DNA of 62,018 nucleotides from assembly GCA_016779825.1 (NCBI GenBank), contig JADHMX010000002.1:1-62018 (forward strand), read 5' to 3'. Positions 8,760 to 18,437 of this stretch are shown piece by piece. The notes beneath the pieces are model-generated. The model was not told the DNA's origin, ran no database searches, and was given only the letters and a program-made list of their open reading frames with translations. The translations under genes and the position numbers were made by a program. The DNA is from Synechococcus sp. BS301-5m-G53. Lineage in GTDB: Bacteria; Cyanobacteriota; Cyanobacteriia; PCC-6307; Cyanobiaceae. The first letter of the stretch is position 1; the number at the start of each line of letters is the position of its first letter.

Positions 8760-9968
8760 GACCAGCGCGTCGTCCTCGGTTTGAACCAAACCGAGAGCTC
8801 GAGCCAACGGCTGGGCCGTGAGGCCCTGCAGACCAACCGTCATCAGGATGGTCAGAAAGACCAGCCCCTGAAGGCGTCCCGCCCCAAGGATGCCGGCCTG
8901 CTCCAGACGAATGGCAAACAAGGAGGCAACCGCTGCGGTGACGATGCCGCGGGGAGCGAGCCAACCCAGAAACAGACGTTGTTCAAGCCTGAAGGGCAAG
9001 CCGATGGTGGCTACACCCACCCCAAGGGGACGCACCACCAGCATCAACGAAAGCACGCAAAGAATGCCGCCCCAACCCAGCGGGCTGAGTTCAGCCCAGG
9101 ACACGTCAGCAGCCAAAAGCGGGAAAAGCATCGTGATCGCCAACTGCGCCAGTTCCTGAATCAGACCATCGAGTTCAGCGGTGTGGGGTCCTGAACGGCG
9201 ACCGACAACGATGCCTGCGGCCACGGAAGCGGGGAGGGCTGACTCAGGCAACAGCCATTCACTGACGCCGTACATCAGAAACAACAAACCCAGGCTGAGC
9301 TGAAGGGGAAGCCCATTGAGCTGATCAGGATTAAGCCGTCGCAGCAGCTCAGACAGCAGCCAGCCAACGCTCGCACCGATCAGCACGCCGCCACCCAATC
9401 TGTACAGCAGGCCGAGCATGACCTCGCGCCAGCCATGCAGATTGCCCAGGGCAAGCTCCAACAGCAGCAGAGCTAAAACGGCGCCGATCGGCTCAAGCAC
9501 CAGCCCCTCAGCCTCTAGGACTTCACCCAGGGGGGGCGCAAGCCGAATCTGACGCACAAGGGGCGTGACCACCGTTGGGCCTGTGGCCAGCACGATGGCA
9601 CTGAACACGGCAGCCAGCGACCAGCTGAGACCAGCAAGCCAATGGGCGGCCAACAGACCGCCTCCCAGAGAGATCAACAGACGCAGAGCTGCGATCCGCT
9701 GCACGGTGGCCTTGATCGTGTCACCAGGCAGACGGAGATTGAGTCCGCCGTCGAACAGCACCAGGCTGACCAGGAGACCCACCACGGTGCCAAGACCGGA
9801 GCCAAGGTCAAGGGGTTCCACCCAACCCAAACCAGAGCGACCGACCAGCAGCCCAGACAGGAGAAGCAACACAACCCCCGGCAATCCAGACGTCGCTGCC
9901 AGAAGTCGTGCAGCAGCGCCTGAAAAAACAGTGACGCCCCAGAGGAGGCCCAGACGCTCAGGCGTCAT
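8703..9968 (-). CDS. Cation/proton antiporter, CPA1/NhaP-like
   Basis: A protein of 421 residues with about 12 hydrophobic spans and no C-terminal TrkA or cytoplasmic tail. The transport core shows [10 protein letters not shown], then [16 protein letters not shown] and [18 protein letters not shown], the unwound-helix and carboxylate motifs of CPA1 exchangers; the usual 'ATDP' and 'DPIGA' acids are altered here (ATGP, EPIGA). A role in Na+ or K+/H+ exchange and pH or salt homeostasis at the cytoplasmic or thylakoid membrane is inferred. It overlaps the upstream small gene by 11 bases (same strand) and gltX by 57 bases (opposite strand). Confidence 0.85.
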   Translation of the reverse strand: MTPERLGLLWGVTVFSGAAARLLAATSGLPGVVLLLLSGLLVGRSGLGWVEPLDLGSGLGTVVGLLVSLVLFDGGLNLRLPGDTIKATVQRIAALRLLISLGGGLLAAHWLAGLSWSLAAVFSAIVLATGPTVVTPLVRQIRLAPPLGEVLEAEGLVLEPIGAVLALLLLELALGNLHGWREVMLGLLYRLGGGVLIGASVGWLLSELLRRLNPDQLNGLPLQLSLGLLFLMYGVSEWLLPESALPASVAAGIVVGRRSGPHTAELDGLIQELAQLAITMLFPLLAADVSWAELSPLGWGGILCVLSLMLVVRPLGVGVATIGLPFRLEQRLFLGWLAPRGIVTAAVASLFAIRLEQAGILGAGRLQGLVFLTILMTVGLQGLTAQPLARALGLVQTEDDALVSAEAAAQAGQVITDSGQQ

Positions 9969-10203
9969 CGATGGAGGAGAACTGGGGTTCCACGCGCACT
10001 CCGATCACCGCTTGGGGCCGAACAACCAGATATTCACCCTCCAAATCGCTGATCGGAACGTTGACAAATCCGCCCTGGCTCTCGGCATTGACCACACCTT
10101 GATACCACTCCTGAAACGTCTCGAGCTTCGGGAAAAACACCCGTTCGGTCTGCCCTCCAACAAGGTGGAGATGGACGGCATAGCGGCGAGGTGTACGGGA
10201 CAT
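9958..10203 (-). CDS. Conserved hypothetical protein, 81 residues
   Basis: Not recognised. Soluble, beginning MSRTPRRYAVHLHLVGG and containing FPKLETFQEWYQGVV and GEYLVVRPQAVIGVRVEP; no signal or membrane span. The ATG at 10203 overlaps the stop of the DUF1643 gene by one base (TGATG), a classic coupling arrangement, and its own stop lies inside the antiporter start, so the three genes form one translationally coupled unit. Confidence 0.65.
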   Translation of the reverse strand: MSRTPRRYAVHLHLVGGQTERVFFPKLETFQEWYQGVVNAESQGGFVNVPISDLEGEYLVVRPQAVIGVRVEPQFSSIDDA

Positions 10204-10829
10204 CAGTTCGGGTAGACATCCGTCAGAGTCCCCACAGGATGACGGATCAGTTCCGGGGCTGCCCAAAGGAAAGGGCGAAGACAGGCATTCCGCGGGGCAT
10301 AAAGCGGATGACGCGGTTGTCCCGAAGCCGTCCGTCCCAACATCAGAGGATGGGGCGAGTCGGGAACGTAGCGAAGGCGTTCGGGCAGCAACCGCTGAAT
10401 CGCTTCAAGGACCACCTGAGCACGACCCCGACGCGCCCCATTCACACCCCAACCACACCAGAGATCCATCCCAGGCGTTCGAGACCAGTGGGTGAGCCAG
10501 CGGTTCAGGATCACGTCGTTCTGCTCACCGATCGGGTCCTTCACCCGCAGAAGTGCCGCGGGAGACGGTGACATCCGGGCGAACAAATTGAGCACCAGCA
10601 ACTCCCGGTATCCCCATTGCCTGGTGAAGCCGATCAAACGCCGCAGAGTCGGGTCATCGCGCTGTCCATCAGCTCTGGAGGGGTTCAGCCCCAGGAAGAG
10701 CAGGCCACCCGAACCTGTGGCTAGACAGCGCCGCAGCGACCAGCGGTAACAACCATCGCTGCTAAGGGACGCTTCAGACCCCGAGCTGGCGGCGACAGAG
10801 CTCAAGGATGCGTTCGCTGGCGTGACCAT
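10203..10829 (-). CDS. DUF1643 domain protein
   Basis: The domain begins around YRWSLRRCLATGSGGLLFLGLNPSRADGQRDDPT and continues with RLIGFTRQWGYRELLVLNLFA and WCGWGVNGARRGRA, the DUF1643 pattern (asn-pro-ser plus DPT motif). Function of the family is unknown. The true start is uncertain because the 5' end overlaps wecB: an ATG at 10829 gives 208 residues, an ATG at 10877 gives more, and a TTG near 10803 would shorten the leader. The stop is coupled to the next gene by TGATG. Confidence 0.75.
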   Translation of the reverse strand: MVTPANASLSSVAASSGSEASLSSDGCYRWSLRRCLATGSGGLLFLGLNPSRADGQRDDPTLRRLIGFTRQWGYRELLVLNLFARMSPSPAALLRVKDPIGEQNDVILNRWLTHWSRTPGMDLWCGWGVNGARRGRAQVVLEAIQRLLPERLRYVPDSPHPLMLGRTASGQPRHPLYAPRNACLRPFLWAAPELIRHPVGTLTDVYPN

Positions 10830-11886
10830 CACCGAAGGGGTTAACGGCACGGGACATCTCTTCATAGGCCGTGGCATCCCCGAGCAGCCGCGAGGTCTCT
10901 TCCAGAATCACACCGGGATCGGTGCCCACCAGCCGAGCCGTTCCAGCATCCACAGCCTCCGGTCGCTCCGTGGTGCGCCTCAGAACCAGCACGGGTTTAC
11001 CGAGAGCAGGGGCTTCTTCCTGGAGACCACCGGAATCGGTGAGCAGCAGGCAGCACCCTTTCATCGCCGCGACCAGGCGGTCGTAATCCAGAGGTTCGGT
11101 CAGCACCACACGGGGATGGCTGCCCAGCAGAGCCTGTAGCGGTTCACGCACCGTTGGGTTGCGATGCATGGGCAGAAGGAGGGCTGTGTCGGGGTAGCGC
11201 TCCAGCACCTGCAGCATGCCGGCAGCAATGTCGTGCAGACGCTCACCCCAGTTCTCACGCCGATGCACGGTGGCCAGGATCACCCTCTGTTGGGCCCAAT
11301 CGAGGCCATCAAACTGGATATTCGGCGCGGATTCCGCCATCAGCAACAACGCATCGATCACGGTGTTGCCGGTCACGGAAATCTCCCCAACCACAGCGGA
11401 GGCCTTCAGGTTGGCTTCGGCCTGAGCCGTCGGCGCGAAGTGAAGGGTCGCGATCTGGGAGAGGAGACGACGGTTGGCTTCTTCCGGGAAGGGGTCCAGA
11501 AGATTGTCGGTGCGCAGACCAGCCTCCACATGCCCAACAGGGATCTGCTCGTAGAACGCAGCCAGACCAGCGGCAAATGCCGTGGTGGTGTCACCTTGAA
11601 CCAGAACCAACTGCGGGGGATAAGCCTGAAAGTCCTCCCGCAGCCCTTGCAATGCTGCACAGGTGACATGCGTCAGGGTCTGGCGAGGCGCCATCAGGTT
11701 GAGATCCTGATCGGCTTTGAGATGGAACAGATCCATCACCTGGCCCACCATTTCCCGGTGCTGACCTGTCAAGACGACACGGGTCTTCAACGCATCACAA
11801 GCCTGGAACGTCCGGATTACCGGAGCCAGCTTGATCGCCTCCGGACGCGTTCCCAGAACGATCGTGACGCGGGGCTGTTCAGCCAT
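10774..11886 (-). CDS. wecB: UDP-N-acetylglucosamine 2-epimerase (non-hydrolysing)
   Basis: A protein of 370 residues converting UDP-GlcNAc to UDP-ManNAc for surface polysaccharides. Hallmarks: VTIVLGTRPEAIKLAPVI at the N-terminus, VLTGQHREM, VQGDTTTAFAAGLAAFYE, GHVEAGLRT, ATVHRRENWGE and the UDP-binding LTDSGGLQEEAPALGKPVLVLR. No hydrolysing-type extension. It is first in a unit with the DUF1643, 81-residue and antiporter genes, and divergent from pilT across about 110 bases. Confidence 0.95.
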   Translation of the reverse strand: MAEQPRVTIVLGTRPEAIKLAPVIRTFQACDALKTRVVLTGQHREMVGQVMDLFHLKADQDLNLMAPRQTLTHVTCAALQGLREDFQAYPPQLVLVQGDTTTAFAAGLAAFYEQIPVGHVEAGLRTDNLLDPFPEEANRRLLSQIATLHFAPTAQAEANLKASAVVGEISVTGNTVIDALLLMAESAPNIQFDGLDWAQQRVILATVHRRENWGERLHDIAAGMLQVLERYPDTALLLPMHRNPTVREPLQALLGSHPRVVLTEPLDYDRLVAAMKGCCLLLTDSGGLQEEAPALGKPVLVLRRTTERPEAVDAGTARLVGTDPGVILEETSRLLGDATAYEEMSRAVNPFGDGHASERILELCRRQLGV

Positions 11887-11999
11887 TCCATCCAGACGGA
11901 CCGCAGGAGTTTACGGGCGTCAACCCGGAGAGAACAGTGAGAAATCCTTGCCAGCTCCAGCATCGAGACGATGCTGAAAGAAGATTCCTCGCCATCCCC

Positions 12000-13232
12000 G
12001 TGGCTCAGCCGGTTTTTCCCCCCAGCTTCCCGCCGCGCCCGCCCTCCGTGAGGACATCCGAACCGTCAGTCCGTTCATCCGAGCAATCCGTCCGAACACC
12101 GGATCCATCCCTCAGAACCTCGGGCGGATCTCGGGAGCGTCAGAGTCTGGCGCCCAATGCAGCTGCGGATGGCACGCCAAGCCTCGAGGAGATCGTTCGC
12201 ATCGCCCATGAGGCCGGTCATTCCGATGTCCACCTGGGTGTTGGGGAAGTCCCGCGCTACCGCGCCCGCGGAGACATGCAGGGCACGCAATGGCCTGTGA
12301 CCCGTGCCGATGTCTTTCAGGCATGGCTGCAGGAAATCCTGACGCCCCAGCAGATTGATGCCTTTGGCCGAGACAAGGAATTCGACGGCTCCCATGCCTT
12401 CCCCTTTGTACGGGTGCGGATCAACCTGATGGATTCATGGCGGGGCCCAGCGATGGTGCTGCGCTTGATTCCGCAGACGATCCTCACCATGGAGCAACTG
12501 AATCTCCCCAGCGTGCTGCAGAGCCTCGCGGCACGGCCAAAGGGACTGATCCTGGTGACCGGACCGACAGGCTCCGGCAAGAGCACAACCCTGGCGGCCA
12601 TGATCGACTGGATCAACCGCAACGAGGCTCGTCACATCCTCACGATCGAGGATCCCGTCGAGTTTGTGCACGAAAGTCGCAAGTCCCTGATCCGTCACCG
12701 GGAAGTTGGGTTGCACACCCTGAAATTTCACAACGCCCTCAGAGCTGCCTTGCGGGAAGACCCCGACGTGATCCTTGTGGGCGAAATCCGTGATCAAGAA
12801 ACACTCTCGACGGCACTCGAAGCGGCCCAGACCGGCCACCTGGTCTTCGGAACGCTGCACACCAATTCAGCGGTGAAGACCGTGGAACGGGTCCTCGGCA
12901 TGTATCCGCCTGAAGAACAGGACAGTGTGCGCCGATCGTTGTCTGAGTCGTTGCTGGGGGTGATCGCCCAGGGATTGATCAAAACAACGGACGGCAAACG
13001 GGCGGCTTATCACGACATCTTGATCAACACCGATGCCTGCAAGGACTACATCCAGCGGGGATCACTCGATGAGGTGGAAGAAATCATGGAACGCAGCGGA
13101 TTTGATGGCATGGTCACCACCAATCAATCGCTTCTGGCCCTGGTGGAGGCGGAACGCATCGACGCAGAAGAGGCGGTGGCCGTCAGCCTCAAGCCCAATG
13201 AGCTGGCTCAGGCTCTACGGGGCCGAACTTGA
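12000..13232 (+). CDS. pilT: Type IV pilus retraction ATPase PilT
   Basis: From GTG 12000 the product is 410 residues. Walker A is GPTGSGKST (188-196), with the Asp box TIEDPVEFVH, Walker B DPDVILVGEIRD and the His box TGHLVFGTLHTNSA of secretion/pilus ATPases; the end resembles PilT. It powers pilus retraction, and in picocyanobacteria may relate to DNA uptake or adhesion. The first 50 residues are low complexity with repeats of the type SVRTSEP (16-41), which is unusual for PilT. An upstream GTG at 11937 is also open. The stop abuts the converging Hlip stop as TGATCA. Confidence 0.88.
   Translation: MAQPVFPPSFPPRPPSVRTSEPSVRSSEQSVRTPDPSLRTSGGSRERQSLAPNAAADGTPSLEEIVRIAHEAGHSDVHLGVGEVPRYRARGDMQGTQWPVTRADVFQAWLQEILTPQQIDAFGRDKEFDGSHAFPFVRVRINLMDSWRGPAMVLRLIPQTILTMEQLNLPSVLQSLAARPKGLILVTGPTGSGKSTTLAAMIDWINRNEARHILTIEDPVEFVHESRKSLIRHREVGLHTLKFHNALRAALREDPDVILVGEIRDQETLSTALEAAQTGHLVFGTLHTNSAVKTVERVLGMYPPEEQDSVRRSLSESLLGVIAQGLIKTTDGKRAAYHDILINTDACKDYIQRGSLDEVEEIMERSGFDGMVTTNQSLLALVEAERIDAEEAVAVSLKPNELAQALRGRT
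12045..12123 (+). repeat. Imperfect tandem repeat in the pilT 5' coding region
   Basis: Three to four degenerate units of about 21-24 bases encode PSVRTSE, PSVRSSE, QSVRTPD and PSLRTSG. The unit is kept mostly at protein level (S-V/L-R-T/S-S/P). It lies just after a proline-rich start. Confidence 0.6.
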
Positions 13233-13433
13233 TCAGCCTCCGCTGAACACCCGAACCAACAACACAACTGCGATACCCGCAGAGAGACCAATCATGGCCA
13301 GGCGCCCGTTCCAGATCTCAGCCTGAGGGGTAAACCCGCGTTTCCAAGCATTCAGTTCTTCGGCCTCAACCGGCGTCGGAGACTCTGATCTCGATTCGGG
13401 TTGGTCCACGACGCCGATGCCGAACTCGCGCAT
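13233..13433 (-). CDS. hli: High-light-inducible protein (Hlip/SCP), single-helix Chl-binding
   Basis: A protein of 66 residues with one C-terminal membrane helix. The chlorophyll a/b-binding motif is AEIWNGRLAMIG (38-49), where E39, N42 and R44 are the conserved pigment-binding positions, preceded by the typical ELNAWKRGFTPQ. Hlips bind chlorophyll and carotenoid and protect photosystems during stress. Start at ATG 13433 is chosen because upstream frame residues are unrelated. Its stop codon directly abuts the pilT stop, and tsaD lies 17 bases upstream on the same strand. Confidence 0.9.
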   Translation of the reverse strand: MREFGIGVVDQPESRSESPTPVEAEELNAWKRGFTPQAEIWNGRLAMIGLSAGIAVVLLVRVFSGG

Positions 13434-13450
13434 CAGCCTACGAGGCTTTC

Positions 13451-14524
13451 TTAGAAGGGTGGATCGGCTGCGTAAAGCGCATGGGCCTGATCCAAGGGCC
13501 AACGGGCTGCCACACCTGATTCAAGAGAGGTTGACCCAGTGGTTTGGGCCAAACGCAGCAAAGCCGCAGCACCAATCATTGCTGCGTTGTCGGTGCAGAA
13601 CGCAAGGGGAGCGATAGACACAGCAATGCTTCGATCCTGCGCCCGTTCGAGCATGCATCGGCGCAGGCGACGGTTCGCAGCAACACCTCCCACCATCACC
13701 AATTGATCAACGCCATGGTCCTCAGCACAGCGGATGCTGCGCTGCACCAGGACATCGGCCACCACCTGTTCAAAACTGGCGGCCAAATCGGCCAGAGGCA
13801 GCGGATCAGCGGACTGGCGCAGTGTTTCGACGGTCCGAAGCATGGCCGTCTTCAGCCCACTGAAAGAAAAGTCGTAGGGGTGAAACCCTCCCCCCGGCAG
13901 CGAGATCCGCCCCTTGGGCAGGCGGAAGCGGGTGGCATCACCCTTTTCGGCAACAGCCTGAATCGCTGGGCCTCCGGGATATCCGAGACCCAGCAGACGC
14001 GCCACTTTGTCGAAGGCTTCGCCCGCGGCATCGTCATGGCTTCGGCCGAGACGTTTCATCCCCCCATCAGCAGCCACCAGGATCAGCTCGGTGTGTCCTC
14101 CACTGACCAGCAACACCAGATAGGGAGCCTGAGGAGGGGCATCTCCAAGCATCACCGAGGCCAGATGACCCTCCAGATGATGAATGCCAAGAAATGGACG
14201 GTGATGCAGAGCCGCAAGGGTGCGGCCCGTCACCGAGGCCACCATCAGAGCCCCCGCCAAACCCGGAGTGATCGTGGCCGCAATGGCATCCAGCTGCCCC
14301 AGAGCGAGACCCGCCTCATCAACAACGGCCTCCACCAATCCAGGCAGAGCCTCCACATGCCGTCGCGAGGCGATTTCGGGCACCACACCGCCCCAGCGGG
14401 CGTGCTCCTCCACCTGAGATGCAATCCGCGACGCCAGAACCTCGATCCGCCCATCCGCGTGGCGGCGAAGAACCGCAGCCGCGGACTCGTCACAACTTGT
14501 TTCGAGGGCAAGCACTGCATGCAT
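13451..14524 (-). CDS. tsaD: tRNA N6-adenosine threonylcarbamoyltransferase
   Basis: A protein of 357 residues catalysing the transfer step of t6A37 modification in ANN-decoding tRNAs, with TsaB/TsaE. It starts [19 protein letters not shown]; metal ligands are in [11 protein letters not shown] (H116, H120), and the ASKHA nucleotide-binding segments [11 protein letters not shown] and [10 protein letters not shown] are present. Length and motifs are complete. It is followed by the Hlip gene 17 bases downstream. Confidence 0.95.
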   Translation of the reverse strand: MHAVLALETSCDESAAAVLRRHADGRIEVLASRIASQVEEHARWGGVVPEIASRRHVEALPGLVEAVVDEAGLALGQLDAIAATITPGLAGALMVASVTGRTLAALHHRPFLGIHHLEGHLASVMLGDAPPQAPYLVLLVSGGHTELILVAADGGMKRLGRSHDDAAGEAFDKVARLLGLGYPGGPAIQAVAEKGDATRFRLPKGRISLPGGGFHPYDFSFSGLKTAMLRTVETLRQSADPLPLADLAASFEQVVADVLVQRSIRCAEDHGVDQLVMVGGVAANRRLRRCMLERAQDRSIAVSIAPLAFCTDNAAMIGAAALLRLAQTTGSTSLESGVAARWPLDQAHALYAADPPF

Positions 14525-14601
14525 CGAAGCGATGCGCCTCCCCTACTCTCCGACTTGTGACATCTTGCCCTTTCGGGGCACCGTTCAGAGGAATCGTTCC
14601 G

Positions 14602-15078
14602 ATGCGTCGTCTCTTCGCCGTCGTGCTTTCAGCACTCCTGGTGTTCGGCTTCGCCCCCGTCGCCAAGGCGGATGTGGCTGGCCTCACTCCCTGCTCTGAA
14701 AGCGCCCGCTTCCAGCAGCGTGCCGCTGCTGCCACAACGCCTCAGGCCAAAGCCCGCTTCGAGATGTACAGCCAGGCTTCCTGTGGAGAGGATGGCCTTC
14801 CCCACCTGATTGTTGACGGCCGCTGGAGCCACGCCGGTGATTTTGTTTATCCCGGCATCATGTTCCTGTACATCACTGGCTGCATCGGCTGGGCAGGCCG
14901 TGAGTACCTGAAAGCAACCCGCGGCAAAAATGCTGCCACCTACGAGATCCAGATTGATCTTGGAATCGCTTTCAAGAGCCTGCTGGCTTCAGCCACCTGG
15001 CCACTTGCCGCCTTTGGTGAGTTGACCAGCGGAAAGCTGCTTGAAGATGACAACAAAGTGACCGTCTCCCCTCGCTGA
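14602..15078 (+). CDS. psaF: Photosystem I subunit III (PsaF)
   Basis: A precursor of 158 residues. The first 23 residues are a Sec signal peptide ([20 protein letters not shown], cleavage near AKA|D), giving a lumenal N-terminus. Two conserved cysteines ([11 protein letters not shown] and [17 protein letters not shown]), then [21 protein letters not shown] and the C-terminal hydrophobic part, all match PsaF, which binds plastocyanin/cytochrome c6 weakly in cyanobacteria and contacts PsaJ. A good ribosome-binding site (AGAGGAA, 14587-14593) precedes the ATG. psaJ follows after 4 bases. Confidence 0.96.
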   Translation: MRRLFAVVLSALLVFGFAPVAKADVAGLTPCSESARFQQRAAAATTPQAKARFEMYSQASCGEDGLPHLIVDGRWSHAGDFVYPGIMFLYITGCIGWAGREYLKATRGKNAATYEIQIDLGIAFKSLLASATWPLAAFGELTSGKLLEDDNKVTVSPR

Positions 15079-15082
15079 ACCA

Positions 15083-15199
15083 ATGAAAAAATTCCTTACC
15101 ACCGCCCCTGTTGTCGCAGCCATTTGGTTCACAGCCACCGCAGGAATCCTGATCGAGTGGAATCGCTTCTTCCCCGATCTTCTGTTCCACCCGATGTGA
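15083..15199 (+). CDS. psaJ: Photosystem I subunit IX (PsaJ)
   Basis: A 38-residue single-span protein, too short for most gene callers' default lists: [20 protein letters not shown], then [18 protein letters not shown]. This is the canonical PsaJ sequence, a small membrane subunit beside PsaF that binds chlorophyll and helps anchor PsaF. The start lies 4 bases after the psaF stop and an intrinsic terminator follows, so psaFJ is a complete bicistronic unit. Confidence 0.96.
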   Translation: MKKFLTTAPVVAAIWFTATAGILIEWNRFFPDLLFHPM

Positions 15200-15222
15200 A
15201 CCTATTAGAGATCTTCAAGATT

Positions 15223-15251
15223 AAAAGGGAACCTTCGGGTTCCTTTTTTTT
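15223..15251 (+). terminator. Intrinsic terminator of psaFJ
   Basis: GGAACC (15228-15233), a TTCG tetraloop and GGTTCC (15238-15243), flanked by AAAA upstream and a run of eight T downstream (15244-15251). The C(UUCG)G tetraloop makes this a very stable hairpin. With the A-tract it could also act on the opposite strand. Confidence 0.92.
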
Positions 15252-15283
15252 GTGCCAGAACGTTCGGAGCACCGGCTCCCGCG

Positions 15284-15841
15284 TTATCCCAACGCCATCA
15301 GCGTTTCCACCTGCTGCAAAGCTGATTCGAGATCGTCATTGATCACAACAGCGTCGAATTCATGTTGAGCCTCGAGCTCTTCTCGAGCCCGAATCAAGCG
15401 ACGCTCGATGGCCTCCTCTGAATCAGTGCCGCGCCCACGAATCCGGCGCTCCAATTCTTCAAAACTGGGGGGGGCCAGAAAAATCTGGAAACCATCCGGG
15501 AAACTGCGACGCACCTGGCGCGCTCCCTCCAATTCAATCTCCAGAAGGACAGGTCGCCCTTCAGCCATCTGTTCCTCAACAGGACCGCGAGGGGTGCCGT
15601 AGCAATTTCCCGCAAATTCCGCCCACTCCAAAAAGCCCCCTTCCTCTACCAAGGCATCAAAAGCAGCGCGGTTATGGAAGAAGTAATTGATGCCGTCCTG
15701 CTCACCTTGCCGCGGAGCACGGGTGGTAGCCGACACCGAGAGCCAGATCTTGGGATGGCGCTCCAGCAGCTGCTTCACCAACGTTCCCTTGCCGACACCG
15801 CTCGGGCCCGTAATCAAGGTGAGCTTGCCACTGGTGGACAT
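15284..15841 (-). CDS. gmk: Guanylate kinase
   Basis: A protein of 185 residues phosphorylating GMP/dGMP to the diphosphate. P-loop GPSGVGKG (12-19), the GMP-binding [16 protein letters not shown] and YFF segment, [15 protein letters not shown] and the lid region [12 protein letters not shown] are all present. Start is the ATG at 15841 ([12 protein letters not shown]); frame residues upstream are unrelated. Divergent from the RqcH gene. Confidence 0.96.
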   Translation of the reverse strand: MSTSGKLTLITGPSGVGKGTLVKQLLERHPKIWLSVSATTRAPRQGEQDGINYFFHNRAAFDALVEEGGFLEWAEFAGNCYGTPRGPVEEQMAEGRPVLLEIELEGARQVRRSFPDGFQIFLAPPSFEELERRIRGRGTDSEEAIERRLIRAREELEAQHEFDAVVINDDLESALQQVETLMALG

Positions 15842-15927
15842 CGCAGCGTCTGCGTGGGTCAGCAGAGTAGGAAGTCCCACTGCCCCACACGGTGCTTCAG
15901 GTGATCGCCAGCCCAAGCCTGCAGCCC

Positions 15928-17607
15928 ATGGATCTCACCACGCTTCGCGCGGTGCTCTGGGATTTGCGCCCCAAACTGGTTCCCAGCCGTTTCGAAAAAG
16001 CCCAACAACCCGACCAGGCCACGATTCAACTGGGTTTCCGCAGTCTGAAAGGGATGGTGTGGTTGGAACTCAGCTGGCAAGCCGAGGCCCCTCGCCTGGT
16101 GGAAGTCAAAGCTCCCCCTCGCGGCGGCAGCGGCAGCACCTTCGCGCAACAGTTGCAACACAGCCTCCGCCAGCTGGCTCTCGTGGACCTCCACCAGAGC
16201 GGCTTTGAACGGGTGGTGGAATTCCGTTTTGCCCTACGCCCCGGGGAAGCGATCCAGCGGGTTCTTGTGCTGGAGCTGATGGGACGGCACAGCAACCTGC
16301 TGCTGCTCGATGAGCAACGCAGGATCATTGCCCTGGGGCGCCAGGTCAGGGAGCATCAATCCCGCATACGCCCTCTCTCCACCGGCGATGCCTACACCCC
16401 ACCCCCCACGCTCCAGGGGTTGGCACCGGATCGAACGGAAGGCTTCGAACGCTGGCAGCAAAGACTCTCTCTTGTGCCGATCCCCCTGCGAAAGGCTTTT
16501 CAGCAGACCTACCAAGGCATCAGTCCAGCCCTGGCGGCACAGCTCGCTGGTGACGACCTGAACAGCCCCGTGGACAGCCTGGATGCAAGACAGTGGAAAG
16601 ACCTTTATGAACGCTGGTCTCTCTGGCTGGATCAGCTCGATTCAGAGCAATTCACCCTCGTGGTGGAAAACGATGGGCGCTACAGGGTCTGGGGATCACC
16701 CAGTGCTGAGGTTGATCCACAACCGTCTCTAGCTCTCCAGCTGGGGACCCTTCACCAGCAATGCCTGGAACAACGGGCCCTGGCGAGGATCAGCCATGAG
16801 CTGCGGCAATGCTTGGAGCGATGGCGCAGCAAAGAACAGGCCGCCCATGATGACCAACGCCATCGTCTGGACGCCACCGAAGGCCACGCTGCCCTTCAAC
16901 GCCAGGCGGATGCTCTCCTCTGTCTCGGCAACCCCAGCCGCGACCAGATCGATGAAGCCCAATCGCTCTATCGCCGTGCCAAGAAACTTCGGCGATCACG
17001 CCCGATCCTCGAGCAGCGGCTGGAGCACCACCAGCAACGTCTTGAGCTGATCACGGCAAGCGAAACGTTCGTTGAAGATCAACAGAGCGCAACCTGGCAG
17101 GACTGCGAAGCACGGCTCTCAGCTCTGAAGGATCTCCGGGACGAACTCGAGGAGTTATTGCAACCCAAGGAGCGCCGTCGCGACGCACGACAGCAGCGTC
17201 GACGGGATCAGCCCACGCCTCTGGAAATGATCACCCCGGGGCAGCTCACGGTTCAGGTGGGCCGGAACCATCGTCAGAACGACTGGATCTCGCTGCGTCA
17301 AGCCCGCAGCGGCGACCTCTGGTTCCATGCCCAGGAATGTCCTGGAAGCCATGTGGTGCTCAAGAGCTCCAACGGACTGGCTGAGGAATCAGACCTGGCC
17401 ATGGCGACGGATCTGGCGGCCTATTTCAGTCGAGCTCGGGGCAACAGCCGCGTGGCAGTGGTGATGGTTCCCACCGATCAATTGCAACGGATTCCCGGTG
17501 CCGGCCCAGGAACCGTGCGCCATGGCCAAGCTGAAATCCGCTGGGGTGATCCCCAGCGAGCGGAACAACAGCTGCTAGCCCCTAGCCTGAACCCACAAAC
17601 GGGCTGA
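15928..17607 (+). CDS. rqcH: RqcH/Rqc2-type NFACT protein
   Basis: A protein of 559 residues. It contains the NFACT-N domain ([20 protein letters not shown] onward), a long coiled-coil middle (about 280-420, rich in Q, E and R), and an NFACT-R RNA-binding domain with [20 protein letters not shown] and GSHVVLKSS. In bacteria RqcH binds stalled 50S-peptidyl-tRNA complexes and adds alanine tails. The Ala-tailing DR pair seems to be E94-R95 here (GFERVVEFR). Older annotations call such genes fibronectin-binding; that is not supported by context. Divergent from gmk. Confidence 0.85.
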   Translation: MDLTTLRAVLWDLRPKLVPSRFEKAQQPDQATIQLGFRSLKGMVWLELSWQAEAPRLVEVKAPPRGGSGSTFAQQLQHSLRQLALVDLHQSGFERVVEFRFALRPGEAIQRVLVLELMGRHSNLLLLDEQRRIIALGRQVREHQSRIRPLSTGDAYTPPPTLQGLAPDRTEGFERWQQRLSLVPIPLRKAFQQTYQGISPALAAQLAGDDLNSPVDSLDARQWKDLYERWSLWLDQLDSEQFTLVVENDGRYRVWGSPSAEVDPQPSLALQLGTLHQQCLEQRALARISHELRQCLERWRSKEQAAHDDQRHRLDATEGHAALQRQADALLCLGNPSRDQIDEAQSLYRRAKKLRRSRPILEQRLEHHQQRLELITASETFVEDQQSATWQDCEARLSALKDLRDELEELLQPKERRRDARQQRRRDQPTPLEMITPGQLTVQVGRNHRQNDWISLRQARSGDLWFHAQECPGSHVVLKSSNGLAEESDLAMATDLAAYFSRARGNSRVAVVMVPTDQLQRIPGAGPGTVRHGQAEIRWGDPQRAEQQLLAPSLNPQTG

Positions 17608-17633
17608 CCTGTTGCGCCGCCCGACCCGCGTCC

Positions 17634-18437
17634 GTGTCTGAGCGCCCCGACGGCCCACCAGCTCTGCAGCCACCCCCACCCATCCGCATTGGAAGGGCTC
17701 CTGGCGATGCCGATCTGCCCAATGAGGTGGAGATGCCCCTGGTGGACCACCTGGAGGAACTACGACAGCGCGTCCTACGCAGCCTCTTGGCCGTGGTGAT
17801 CGCTGCATTCGCCTGCCTTCTTGGCGTCAAGCCGCTGGTGCGCCTATTGGAAGCGCCAGCGAGCGGCATTCATTTCCTCCAGCTCGCCCCTGGCGAGTTT
17901 CTGTTCGTCTCGCTCAAGGTGGCTGGCTATGCCGGCCTCACCTTGGCCCTTCCGTATGTGTTGTTTCAGATCTTGGCCTTTGTTCTGCCTGGTCTGACCG
18001 TCCGCGAACGGCGCCTGATCGCCCCTGCCGTCGCCGGCTCAGCCGTTCTTTTCATGGCAGGCCTGGCTTTCGCCTGGTGGGCGCTGGTGCCGGCCGCACT
18101 GCGTTTTTTGGTGAGCTACGGCGCCGATGTCGTTGAACCGCTCTGGTCGATCGAGCGCTATCTGGATTTTGTTCTGCTGCTGATGCTGGCCACAGGGCTG
18201 GCGTTTCAACTCCCTGTGCTGCAGCTTCTGCTTGGGGCCCTGGGGTTGGTGCGCTGGCGCCCGATGCTCGGAGCGTGGCGCTGGGTTGTGCTGGGATCAG
18301 CCCTGGCTGGGGCCGTGCTGACACCATCCACGGATCCGATCACGATGTTGCTGCTGGCTGGAGCCATCACAGCCCTGTTTCTGATCGGCGTCGGCCTGGT
18401 CGCTCTGACTGAATCCCTCAGACCAAAAATTCCTTAA
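17634..18437 (+). CDS. tatC: Sec-independent (Tat) translocase subunit TatC
   Basis: A protein of 267 residues with six predicted membrane spans. The TatC signature is intact: EMPLVDHLEELRQRVLRSL near residue 33, LAPGEFLFVSLKVAG, and the conserved F/P-rich segments ALPYVLFQILAFVLPGL and LTPSTDP. It forms the twin-arginine translocase receptor; substrates visible in this window include the Rieske protein PetC and the lipoprotein at 43084-44097. The start is GTG 17634. The 3' end overlaps the DUF3067 gene by 20 bases. Confidence 0.95.
   Translation: MSERPDGPPALQPPPPIRIGRAPGDADLPNEVEMPLVDHLEELRQRVLRSLLAVVIAAFACLLGVKPLVRLLEAPASGIHFLQLAPGEFLFVSLKVAGYAGLTLALPYVLFQILAFVLPGLTVRERRLIAPAVAGSAVLFMAGLAFAWWALVPAALRFLVSYGADVVEPLWSIERYLDFVLLLMLATGLAFQLPVLQLLLGALGLVRWRPMLGAWRWVVLGSALAGAVLTPSTDPITMLLLAGAITALFLIGVGLVALTESLRPKIP

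Noticed and set aside
13544-14560. A 338-codon frame antisense to tsaD
   Set aside because: Shadow frame; tsaD is complete on the other strand.
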